Shown: positions 1 to 9,735 of the stretch, in pieces
Layout: the number at the start of each line of letters is the position of its first letter
Numbering within the stretch: the first letter of the stretch is position 1
Assembly (NCBI GenBank): GCA_010015675.1
Contig: ML976983.1
Location: 1,175,957-1,239,956 of the forward strand
Length of the DNA: 64,000 bases
Direction: 5' to 3'
Source: Byssothecium circinans
Lineage: Eukaryota; Ascomycota; Dothideomycetes; Pleosporales; Massarinaceae
Notes under the pieces: generated by a model
Database searches by the model: none
The model's input: only the letters and a program-made list of their open reading frames with translations
Told to the model about the DNA's origin: nothing
Position numbers and translations under genes: made by a program

Positions 1-300
1 TTGCGTGGAGAGAAAACGCGTGATTTTCTGAGGGGTGGCCGATTTGGCGATGTGGCCGGAAACCCCTGGTGGCCGGAATCTATATAGGCTAGCTTAGAGC
101 GTCGGTAAACGTGTTCAATAGTCGGCGTATCGAAACAAGTTACTAATCGATACAGTTACCAACAGTTTTGCGCATATGCAGTGACTTGATGATACACCAT
201 GTGATGGTGAGAGTCAATGTCACGTGAGGCTTCCTTCACCCCAAGATACACATTAATGGAGCTAAAAGCGCCTTATGAACATAAAAAAAGGTGGGCCATA
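1..300. other. Intergenic, no gene seen
   Basis: I see no supported gene here. It is the 3' flank of the oxygenase gene that ends at 301 on the minus strand. Confidence 0.5.
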
Positions 301-1374
301 TCAACCATCGTTGACATACTTGTCAAAAATGTCCGCGTAGAACCTTCTCCCAACATCCCGATGACTTCGTATCTTGGTGCGCAATTGCGCCTCTCCCCAA
401 GTATCGTATTTGCCTTTCAACCAGGCACTATCAATCTCTTTCCCTTCTCCACCCTCCCCTACATCATCTTTTCCTACTACAAACTCGTCTCGTTCAAAAT
501 GTCTCTTCAGTGTGCCCACTGCCTCACTCTTTGTCAACCCTCTCCTCAGTCCCTGGAAGAATGGGACACTAAACCGCTCAGACTTTGTTGAGAGAACCCT
601 ATGAACCGTAGCTTTGCAGACCCCATTACTGACCACTTCAAATCCTTGGCCAATATTGACAACAAACGTTCCAGGAATATTAGGCACATCGATCCAGGTA
701 CCGCTCTTATTGAGAGCTTGAAGGCCATGAATCGACGGGTCCGAAGCTTGGAGCAGGAAAGTGAACCAGCCGGAAGAGTCCTTGTGCGGGCCCACGCCTT
801 GACCGTCTCCAGTATCCGAAGCCGGATAATGCACAAGCTTGAGGCGGTGTTGGTCACTGATGAAAGGTGGGAACGTGGACGGCGGGAGATAGAGCGCTTC
901 AGCTACAAGGTGTAGGAAGGATTCGCTTAGTGCGCTAAGAGCGGCGATGTAGTTCTCTACGATGACTCTGATCTCGGGGTATGCTTGCGGCCATTGATTG
1001 GGTCCTTTCAATCTCTCAGCCAGCGGCTGCCCTTTGGCCCAGTCGTTCACTAACTCTGTAGCAAATTCGAACTGCTCTCTTTTATCCGTCTTGCCTGCAG
1101 TGGTTTCTGCTCCCGTGCCACTGTAACCGAGGAAATGTGGACAGTTCTCTAACGCGACTTGCTTCTTCGCATCGTCCGGTAGACTGAAAAGTTTTGGAAG
1201 TGCATCGACTAGTTCCGATATTGTCGTCTTTGATACCCCATGGTTGGAAACGTAGAGAAAACCCACGGACACCAGGGCGTGCCTTAGGTCATCCAGTAAA
1301 TGTGCTTTTGTAGAAGGGTCGGAAGCTTTGGAAAGGTCGATGGTGGGAATCGAAGTGAAATCCGAGATTGTCAT
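301..1374 (-). CDS. 2-oxoglutarate/Fe(II)-dependent oxygenase, isopenicillin-N-synthase-like
   Basis: This is an uninterrupted 357-residue frame with the layout of the isopenicillin N synthase-like 2OG-Fe(II) dioxygenases. The N-terminal DIOX_N half contains the usual IPTIDLS opening and a VGFLYVSNHG segment. The C-terminal jelly-roll carries the iron triad His197-x-Asp199 (in GPHKDSS) and His258 (in ATVHRVL), followed by Arg267-x-Ser269, the usual 2-oxoglutarate-binding RxS. All key residues are present and the length is normal for the family, so the enzyme looks functional. No signal peptide is visible, which suggests a cytosolic enzyme that hydroxylates, desaturates or closes rings on a small molecule. 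The substrate cannot be read from sequence. Its neighbour at 1823-3027 is a second, broken member of the same superfamily. No intron is needed to close the frame. Confidence 0.9.
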   Translation of the reverse strand: MTISDFTSIPTIDLSKASDPSTKAHLLDDLRHALVSVGFLYVSNHGVSKTTISELVDALPKLFSLPDDAKKQVALENCPHFLGYSGTGAETTAGKTDKREQFEFATELVNDWAKGQPLAERLKGPNQWPQAYPEIRVIVENYIAALSALSESFLHLVAEALYLPPSTFPPFISDQHRLKLVHYPASDTGDGQGVGPHKDSSGWFTFLLQASDPSIHGLQALNKSGTWIDVPNIPGTFVVNIGQGFEVVSNGVCKATVHRVLSTKSERFSVPFFQGLRRGLTKSEAVGTLKRHFERDEFVVGKDDVGEGGEGKEIDSAWLKGKYDTWGEAQLRTKIRSHRDVGRRFYADIFDKYVNDG

Positions 1375-1822
1375 GACTACTTGGAATTCATGAGGACAGC
1401 GCAGATAGGCGGCGGCGAAGTTGCGCTCGTGTCCGCTTATTTCAAGCGATATCGCACTCAGACCGTCTGTTGGCTCGGAGCCGAAACCAAATCAAGACTT
1501 CAATCATTATCATGGGTTTCGCAATGATGTGAGACTGTGAGTGAGGTGAGAACGCGGGTGGATGACGTGCTGGAAGCTTATGGTTAGCGTGGGGGAGAAA
1601 AGCGGGGAGATGTATATATCCGCTATTTCCGGGGGTCCACCAAGATGCCCGAGGACAAAAACACAGAATAAAGTATAACTACGTGGAATTTGGATAAACG
1701 GAAAGTCCGTGTTCTAAATCTGCGCTGAAAACATTTCGATAGCCCAAAGAGTTCACGAAATAATTTATTGTTTGATTGAAATAGTTGGATACGGAAAAAT
1801 GCAGACATACCTGCAAAGGGCA
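1375..1822. other. Intergenic between two 2OG oxygenase loci
   Basis: This stretch is the upstream region of the intact oxygenase and the 3' flank of the decayed one. I see no supported gene in it. Confidence 0.5.
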
Positions 1823-3027
1823 CTAATCGTAGTACTTCACACTCTTGCCTCCAATGATAGTTTCTTCGTTCACATTACTCCTAGGAGCCTTGCCCCTCGC
1901 GGCTCCCTTCGCCACCCTTGCCTTCACCCACTCTCCGGCTGTTACGCCAACCGCATCCTCATCCTTCACCTTGGTATACCCCAACTTCTCCAGAACAGCG
2001 CTCTTGATTGGATTCAGCACCACATTATCCTCCGGGCGTACAAAATACAGCACTCCCAGACGGTCAATATTGGCCTGATCTGGTGGTGGAGCTACGACGC
2101 GATGAATGCTGCTCTTCAAGAAGCCATTCGTCAGAACTCCAGAGAATCGGCAATATTGACAGTAATACTTCCAGGATACGGTTTGACGTGCTTCCACTGG
2201 CCTTCTGGTGTCCTCACTTGCGACACCGCAACGGGTTGTCGAAAGAGCAGTGTCAGTGATCCGAAGTCGGTATGTCCTTTTACCCATACATTCTCCAGAG
2301 CTTCGTTCTGCTCTTTCGTCCGCTGGTGGTACTTCATATACCTTAAATGGCAGTCACTCTTTTCCTCGGACTGGTGCTTTTCCAAGAAGAAGTTCTCCGG
2401 TAACTCCAGGACAATGGCCAGCAAAACCAACAGCTTCCCTACCACCTCGTCGTTGATGTGTCGCGCAAAGCTCTCAATTTCCTCGCGGTGCACATTAATG
2501 ATTTTCGGGTGCGGACGCTCAAACGCAGGAATGAATTTGGGGATGTTGTAAATCTCGGTGTTGTCTTGGACGCCGGGCCGTACTTTACGCAGGCCTAAAA
2601 GTTTGTAACCGTTGTAACCGCCATTCTCAAGATCCGCGCGGTACTTCAACTTCTCCGAGAAGGGGAGCTGGAATAGCTCTTTGCCGATGGCGAACTGACG
2701 GTCCACTGCCTCTTGGCTGAGGCCAAAGTTGGTGATGTAGAAAAATCCCGAGTAAATGAGTATTGATGGCAACAAGTATGAAGGAACGATGAGTGCTAAC
2801 TGATCTTTTCAATGGCATCAAAGAGCTGCTTTGCGAGCTTCTCCTTCCCACCTGGCGTATCGAAGATGGATAAGTCAAGGGTTGCGAGGTCTGCCCAGTC
2901 GACTAGGTGGATATCAGTATTCTCCTATTCTCTTATCTTCTTTGGACTTGCGTTCATATTTCGTTTCGGGTACCTGACGATAGGTTGGCAGGGAAGCCGC
3001 CACTCTCACTGTCTGAACGGCGGCCAT
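1823..3027 (-). pseudogene. Decayed 2OG-Fe(II) oxygenase
   Basis: A second isopenicillin-N-synthase-like oxygenase is recognisable but broken. The start is probably at 3027. A first intron with donor GTACCC and acceptor AATAG can join the opening (ending SLPTYRQ) to ENTDIHLVDWADLATLDLS. The following intron has a GTTAGC donor but no AG acceptor before the conserved GFFYITNFGLSQ. The core keeps the HxD motif in GHTDFGSLTLL. At about 2131-2136 the frame breaks: VNIADSLEF meets a TGA, and LTNGFLKSSIHRVV, which carries the distal iron His, continues in another frame. One missing base would explain this. Without that His the product could not bind iron. The frame after the break runs cleanly to the stop at 1823. 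An assembly error could explain the frameshift but not the missing acceptor. Confidence 0.75.
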
Positions 3028-3650
3028 TATGATTGAAATATTTTCGTGTTTGGAAAATCAGTGCGACGTTTCAATATTATAATTCACCAAAAGTCGCTAC
3101 CTTCTCGAGTCGTATTAATCGATTTGTTACTGCGAAATGGAGAATCGAATTGCCTTACACCACGCCCGGAGTTATAGCCAGTATATATCATCCGAGCGTT
3201 GTGCTAAACAACGGAGTTATGCGAGCAAAGGCGAAGATCCAAGCAGTGTGGGGTACTGCTGGAGTGGCGCCATATGCGATGGAGTATTTATTTCGTGATC
3301 CTTAGCGTGAAGCGCGAAATTCAACCATCCGATCTCGGAAAAAGATGAACGACTGTAGAATTTTCATCCTAACATTTGAACGTCAAAAATAGCCGTTATA
3401 TCGTGCTCGCCGCTAATTGAAAGCTTTTGCCGAGAATAGCTTAACCGTGCTTCAAAACGCATGGTTTCCACGCGGTTGTGTACTGCCGGCACACCCAACT
3501 TATCAATAATGACTCTTGGACGGTACTTGAATCCTGGTTTCTGGGGTGACTCTACAAGTCCGGAGTAGCGGTTGACGTGCTCTGGCAGTAATTCATATAA
3601 GAAAACTTCGATTCGCTGATCCCGCCATATCCACATTACCAACGTTCAAC
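3028..3650. promoter_or_regulatory. Divergent intergenic region between two decayed genes
   Basis: About 620 bp separate the divergent starts of the oxygenase pseudogene and the MFS pseudogene, so this is probably their former shared promoter. An open minus-strand frame at 3364-3642 resembles nothing I know. No specific operator was identified. Confidence 0.35.
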
Positions 3651-5444
3651 ATGGCGGACCGCAAACGGAACTCCACGACTGTATCTACCCGTATTACAGG
3701 GGAATCAAGCAGCGGCATTCACTATGCTCGACACGGATCGCTAGTCGCCGAAGAAGCAGCAAAAGTGGACGAAAGTATCGATGGCTACGACAACGGGCGA
3801 ATGCGAGCGCGCACACTATTGACAGCTGAAGAAGAGAAGAGGTTGATGCGAAGAATTGACTGGAGGCTCATGACCTTGTGCTCGATCATGTTTCTACTAA
3901 AGAACATCGACGCTGATAACGTGTCGAATGAATAAGGGTACTCGCAACAACATCATGACGGAGCTAGGGATGACCTCCAATCAATATAATCTTGTCACAA
4001 CTCTATACTATGTAAGCTCATATGGATGCATATGTGGGATACCTGGTAGCTGACTGCTTTTTAGATACCGTACATCATTGCTGAAGCGCCGTCGAATCTT
4101 TTGATTAAGCGATTCAAACCATCACGATGGCAGTCTCGAATAATGGTCACCTGGGGTATTGTGACCGCCTGCCATGCAGCTTTGAAGAACAAGGAAGGGT
4201 TATACACTGCCCGCTTCTTCCTCGGTTTGGTACGTTCGTGAGCTATTTCAGCGGTTACAACACTGATAGTGCGCCGCAGTTCGAAGCTGGAATGTTCCCA
4301 GGCGTTATCGTTCAAATGTGCTACTGGTACAGACCTGATGAGATGTCTGTGCGATTACTGTTCTTCTGTAATTGCAAACGCAATTTAACGTTCTCGGGAA
4401 TGGTTCCAGTAACAGTATGCAGATACACTGGGAAACCTGTCAGGTATTTTCAGCGGCCTATTTGCCTTCGCATTTTCGCACCTGGACGGAGCTCATGGTC
4501 TCAGTAGGTGGAGGTGGCTTTTCTTGGTCGAGGGCATAATAACAATCGCGTTCGGCATCGCGCTACCTTGGATACTACCCGATTGTAAGCCCTGGCCCTC
4601 ACTCTGAAGCTGTTCACGTCTAACATGACGCAAAGTCCCAGATACTGCAAAGTGGTTGACGGAGAAGGAGAAAGCATTCATCCAAGCCCGGCTTCCCGGA
4701 AACGCCCCGCAAGCCTCTGAGATGAACTTCCGCTGGCGAGAAATAGTGGATTCCCTCAAAGACATCCGACTCTAGCTTTTCACACTGATATGGGCGCTCT
4801 ACACCGTTGGCACCAGCGGAGTCCGCTTCTATCAACCAACTGTGATTGCAGATCTAGGCTTCACTGACATTGCTTCCGCGCAACTTCTCAATCTTCCTAT
4901 TTCGGTTTTCAGCATCGTCGTCATCGGTGTGACGGGAGCTTTCGCGGACAACGGACGACTTCCACGACCGCTGTATCCGCTTTCTTTCCTGGGTATTATT
5001 CTGGTTTGTTACGGTGTACTGTATGCGTACCCAAACAAGGGCGGCGTATATGCAGCAACTCTGATTGGCAACCGGTTCCCTATGATGTGGCCGTGGCGTG
5101 TGCAGACGACATCTAAAGCTACGGGGTCAGCATTCTCAATAGGGTTCGTCAATAGCTATGGTCAGATTGGTGGTGCGATCAGTCCGCATTTGTTTCGGAG
5201 CAAGTACGCGCCTCATTATGGCGTGAGCTTTGGCATTGCGATGGGATTCATTTCTGCCTGTATTTTGACGACATTGTTCACTTGGTGGCTGACCCGGAAG
5301 ACCGAACAAGATACGCGGAGGCTGAAGGTTGCGAGAGTCAAAGCGCAAAAAAGAGGCGAAACGGTGTTGAATGATGTGGTGGATAAAGATTTGAAGAAGT
5401 CGAAAGGAGATGCAGGATCTGAGTCGAGCTCAGCCAGTGCATAA
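3651..5444 (+). pseudogene. Decayed MFS transporter of the allantoate permease (Dal5/Tna1-like) type
   Basis: The protein resembles anion:cation symporters of the MFS, which import small organic acids such as allantoate or nicotinate across the plasma membrane. The hydrophilic N-terminus leads into RRIDWRLMTLCSIMFLLKNID, typical of the family's first helix. GT-AG introns are evident near 4015-4064, 4227-4278, 4366-4425 and 4584-4639, and they join good family sequence (TELGMTSNQYNLVTTLYY, then IPYIIAEAPSNLL, then FEAGMFPGVI). Two lesions break the gene. Near 3926-3937 about 11 nt appear to be missing where family members read NARIMNKGT, which gives a TAA. At 4773-4775 a TAG sits where tryptophan is expected (DIRL-stop-LFTLIWALYTVG). 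Everything after that is intact to 5444, including IGFVNSYGQIGGAISPH. The broken 2OG oxygenase lies divergently upstream. Confidence 0.8.
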
Positions 5445-5564
5445 TTATGGGCAAAGGTATACGCATAACGAGTTGAGATGGGGACAGAAGGATGACGTAG
5501 CAAGATCGCGCTCGACATCAATTACATTCCTACAAAGCGAAAATCCCAGAGCTCGACAAGTTCT

Positions 5565-6377
5565 TCATCTTCCACAGTTCTTTGTTGAACAAACTGTTGT
5601 CTCATGAATATACCTAATCTTCCCACCCTCAACGCGAATGAAGTTCGTACTCGGCGTCCCATTTGGCTTAGTCTTATCAATGAACGGGAAGTTGTTAAAG
5701 ATATCCACAGCACCAAGCACTTCGTCGATGACATATCGCCGATTATCCGCAGAGAACGGCTTTGGAAACTCGGGCATCTTGCACGTGTTGGTAGTAGGAC
5801 TCCGGTCGCCGGTATACGCGCCACCTTCCAGACGAGCGCATGGTGTACCGTACGGAACCGTCACTTTCCCATCACCCCAGCTATCGAGGTAGGCGTCGCC
5901 GGCGGCTTTGATGACAGCACGAGTGTCGCGTTTCCCCTCGGCGATGGTGTCCCATTTTTCTTGTTTGGCCCATTTGAGGTGCGAGGTTGCATCGAAGATC
6001 CAGTCACCTGCATCAGCGATGATGGATTGAATGGCGGTGATCTTGTCTTCTGTGAAGAGAAGACGCGTATCAATCACGTATGGGTGTTTGTTTGTAGCCG
6101 CTGTGATTTCTGTGAAGGCGATACACTCCGTCGTGTCAAAGATGCTGCGATTGAAGTCGATTGCCACCACAGGTTCACTTAAAACTCCAGTCTTGATATC
6201 CGTCGGCGCATCGTTCTCCACGTAGCTTACATTCGCGCTCAGGGGGAGCAGGTCAGGTTTTCCGGCAGTTTGAGCTTTTATGTATGCAGAGGCGGCGTCT
6301 TCGAGTAGTGCGCGACTGCATGCTGCTGAGGCTCCAGTGGCGAGGCCGACAGTGACCCAGAATGTGTTCGAAATCAT
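5565..6377 (-). CDS. Secreted DUF8021-type protein
   Basis: The frame is a 270-residue protein read from the methionine at 6377. That start is preferred over an upstream in-frame ATG at 6494 because it gives a clean signal peptide (MISNTFWVTVGLATGASA, then Cys). The mature part contains a segment near TCKMPEFPKP and the C-terminal block RRYVIDEVLGAVDIFNNF...IRVEGGKIRYIHETTVC. I associate these with the DUF8021 family of fungal secreted proteins, whose function is not established and whose fold has been likened to NTF2. Paired cysteines fit an extracellular protein. The gene is convergent with the MFS pseudogene and about 120 bp from it. The family assignment comes from recalled motif shape and was not searched. 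Confidence 0.75.
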   Translation of the reverse strand: MISNTFWVTVGLATGASAACSRALLEDAASAYIKAQTAGKPDLLPLSANVSYVENDAPTDIKTGVLSEPVVAIDFNRSIFDTTECIAFTEITAATNKHPYVIDTRLLFTEDKITAIQSIIADAGDWIFDATSHLKWAKQEKWDTIAEGKRDTRAVIKAAGDAYLDSWGDGKVTVPYGTPCARLEGGAYTGDRSPTTNTCKMPEFPKPFSADNRRYVIDEVLGAVDIFNNFPFIDKTKPNGTPSTNFIRVEGGKIRYIHETTVCSTKNCGR

Positions 6378-7601
6378 TTTCGCTGTAGTATGCGGCGGGA
6401 TTTCCTTTCCTTTGGCACCCAATTCCTTCGAGAAGTGACTAAATATCATAGCGTGGTGTTCGCCTTGCTCCACTTTGTATGTTGGTCCTGTCAATTTAGC
6501 CGTAAACTCTGATTATTCCAAGAGGTCGATGGGTCACCACATATTGCCCAATATCGACCTGATAGCGATTCAACTTCGGCACTCTCTTTTTATCGGTAAA
6601 TGTTGCGCATCCACACTATTCACGTTCATAGTCCTCCAGATGAGGGTTGATGAATTCAAACCTCCTCCAGGCCTGAACCTGAGGCCATTTTGTCCATTGA
6701 TATCGTGTTTTTTCCTTGTGTTGATACCCTACTGTACTCACATGAGTACTAGTGGCGATGATTGCTCCTTCTTTGATTTGTCCATTGATTACCTGGAATA
6801 TTGTCAATCACTGGCCTCTTCGTCCATTCCTACCTCTTTCACCCGCTTTTATTGCTGATTTTTGATGAAACCCCTCTGGAAGCTATGACAGGCGGGATGG
6901 ATTGATATGGTGTGGGTCGCATATTAGAAGAGCGCAATTTTCGTTTACGATTGAGATTGCCTAGGCGCTAGAAGTTTGATTCCAGTCCTTGTTAGAGGAT
7001 GATGTTTGGGTCCAGAGTTTGGTGTCATCGCTAGGCATCGCGCAGCTCCTGTACCCGCTATTCCACACGGCACCCTGCGACGTGTTCACCGTCCTCGACC
7101 TCCGCCTTACATTTCTCACTCGCTACTCCTACGTGCCAAGACTGCCGTGCATTGGAAATCATGCCGTCTGGGCGAAATTAGGACGCCGGAATTCCGCAAG
7201 CATCCCGGGACGTTTGGGTGGTCCAAGGTGTTTGGCTTTGAGTAGCTCGCGGAGCCCCACTCTCATGGATGACAAATGAACTCCAACGCCGCAATTATCG
7301 CCCTTCAGCAAAAGCTCAGCACTGCTGAATAGTCTCTAGGATTTTTTTGGACTGTGGTGGATTTGTTACGATTTTTTACAAAGGAGGTAAACTTGGAATG
7401 CGGAACTCCTTCGCAAAGGTAAGGTCGATATACTGAACCCCGCACAAGATACGCTTTTGGATGTCAGCATTCGTCATCGAAGCTGGTCACGCGGCTCTTA
7501 ACCATTTGCATTATAACTATATAACTAGTGAAGTTTCCTGCTCTAATCCGACTAACTCAGTTCATTGCTCCTGTTTCTGACAAACAAATAAATTCTCCAC
7601 C
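6378..7601. other. Intergenic region between divergent genes
   Basis: This stretch holds the upstream regions of the DUF8021 gene (minus) and the hydrolase gene (plus). Short open frames on both strands lack recognisable motifs. I see no supported gene. Confidence 0.45.
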
Positions 7602-8805
7602 ATGTCGACAACACCGAACCCTTCAAAAACACCAAAGCTCAACATCCCCTCCTCATCCACCCACGTTTCCGTTAGTATTATCGATACTGGCGCCCTTATC
7701 ACAGTCCCAACGAGCATGTTCATAGCGGACCCGCTTCCCGGCCATGAAAGCCTCACGGCAATTGCCTTTGTCTTCTTAATAGAGCACGAGCCCTCCGGCC
7801 AGAAAATCCTCTTCGATCTCGGTATACGGAAGGATTTTGAGAACCTCCCACCAGTAGTCACGGCTTTGCTAAGCGCTCCGGGATTAGAAGTTGAAGTCAA
7901 AGAGGATGTTGCAGATGTATTGAATAAAGACGGACGAGTGCGTCCGGAAGATGTGAATGCTATTATCTGGAGTCATGCACATTTGGACCATACTGGGGAT
8001 CCATCGACCTTTCCAGCCTCGACCGAGCTTGTAGTCGGCCCTGGGACCAAAGCAGTGCATCTACCTGGCTACCCCAAGAATCCCGACGCTGCAGTCCGGG
8101 AGTCTGACTTCGCGTAAGCTGATCACGTTTTACCCTCTACAGACGCATACTAATAGCTACGATAATAGAAATCGAAACGTGCGCGAAATCGACTTCGAAG
8201 CCGGAGAACAGCTTCGTCTTGGACAGTTCAGGGCGCATGATTATTTCGGAGATGGAAGCTTTTATCTGCTCGACTGCCCTGGGGTGAGTTTGCCTTGGTT
8301 TAAATTATCAAATGCTAATGAGGTCTAGCACACTGTGGGCCACATGGGCGGCCTGGCACGTACAACGCCTTCAACGTTCATCTTTATGGGCGCTGATACG
8401 TGCCATCACTGCGGCAGCTTCCGACCAAGTCCACATATCGCACTTCCTCAGACACTGTCGCCGTCGCCATTCTCCGTACCGCCGTGGCTAGCAGGAAGCG
8501 TATGCCCGGGCTCGTTGATTGAGGCAATCCATCCGCATCCAGATAAATCGGAGGCTTTTTACAAGCACCTGTCATCCGCGCCTGATCGGGATGTCCCAGA
8601 GGCGGAAGAAACTATTAGGAAGATGCAAGAGTTTGATGCGAGTGATGATGTTTTGGTAATGATTGCGCATGATGCATCACTGTTGGGCGTTGTTGAGCTC
8701 TTTCCCAAGCGTGCCAATGAGTGGAAGGAGAAAGGTTGGAAGGAGCAAGGTAGATGGAGGTTTCTGAAAGACTTCAAAGCTCTGGCAGATAAAATCCCCC
8801 ATTGA
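7602..8805 (+). CDS. Metallo-beta-lactamase-fold hydrolase, lactonase-like
   Basis: Three exons (7602-8113, 8169-8283, 8329-8805) give 367 residues. The introns have GTAAGC...ATAG and GTGAGT...TCTAG borders, and the second contains a GCTAAT branch-like site. The zinc-binding signature HxHxDH is complete in SHAHLDHTGD (His125, His127, Asp129, His130). It is followed by a metal-ligand His in HTVGHMGG at the start of exon 3 and an Asp in MGADTCHHCGSF. This is the layout of the fungal and bacterial metallo-beta-lactamase-like proteins related to N-acyl-homoserine lactonases. The enzyme probably hydrolyses a lactone or ester, but the substrate is unknown. There is no signal peptide, so it is probably cytosolic. 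All expected metal ligands are present. Confidence 0.85.
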
Positions 8806-9202
8806 CGAATGCACTCCCTTCATTGTAAGTAGATTATCCGGATGTGTATGGAGAGAGGGGAAGATCCATATCAGCAGTTGTATGACAATATAGAAATGAA
8901 GGAGCGATATTACGTGGAGTGTATCTCTTCTGCCACTTTTTATGGAACTGCGAGAGTTAAATGTTCTATGCATCAAAGCATGCTAAATATTTTTAGTTCG
9001 CTTCTTAACATGAATAAGTGACAGTTACAGCCGATTTACAAAGGTCACTTAGTTCAACATGTATTTTCAATGCGGGGGACTTTTTGTATTTTTTGACGTT
9101 GGTTGCCGAATTAGACGTAATGTGCTAACACGGTACTTATCCCAAGGACGCCACAGCAATTTCTGAAAGCGTACTATCTCTCACACACATGAACTTGTGT
9201 GC
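8806..9202. other. Intergenic, convergent 3' flanks
   Basis: This AT-rich stretch lies between two convergent genes. I see nothing else in it. Confidence 0.4.
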
Positions 9203-9735
9203 TCATCCAGTAACGCTGTGCCCATTACCGTAGCCTTTAAACTGCACCTCCTCAATCCAACGGTACTGCGTGTAATCACCCTCAGCATCCGTAACCACAA
9301 AAACCTTCACCGGCTTCGTATTCCCACGAACCAACGGTAAGTCAGTCGCGTCAATCTCCACGTTCTCGTCTTCTCCCAACGACGACTTCCTCAAAATCTT
9401 CTCGGCCTCTTTGATGTCGAAGCTCTGAATAGCGGCGTCCTTTGAGGAATTATTGTAAAAGGTCTCCAAGCCGTTGCCAATGAGTTCTCTGGGAAGTTTG
9501 TAATAGGGATCACTAAAGTACATGACGAAGTAGTGCGGATCGTCCCTGCGTTCATCGCTTTTTTGGCTGTCTGAAGAACCGTTGTTGGATTTGTTTTTGT
9601 CGTTTGGGGGTGAGGGTGACTGCTTCTACCTTTGCTTGCTCGGGATCGAATGCGGGTGATTGATGATCGATAAGCCATCTTGTTGATATGGGGGGTGTAG
9701 ATTGAAAAGAGATTATGATGAGGTATTGTTTCATA
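9203..9735 (-). pseudogene. Small hypothetical gene with a homopolymer frameshift
   Basis: Two abutting frames on the minus strand read as one coherent protein of about 177 residues if a run of six A near 9555-9562 is counted as five. The upstream frame begins MKQYLIIISFQSTPPISTRW and reaches a charged stretch. The downstream frame continues as DERRDDPHYFVMYFSDPYYK and ends with RWIEEVQFKGYGNG. I do not recognise the family. The change may be a sequencing error, a real frameshift, or a sign that only the downstream 106-residue frame (start 9523) is used. Confidence 0.35.

Noticed and set aside
3364..3642. Minus-strand open frame of 92 codons between the two decayed genes
   Set aside because: It has no family motif, no signal peptide and no supporting splice structure. 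It is better read as promoter DNA.
5604..6182. 192-codon plus-strand frame
   Set aside because: It is antisense to the DUF8021 gene, which has a signal peptide and conserved blocks. The plus frame shows neither.
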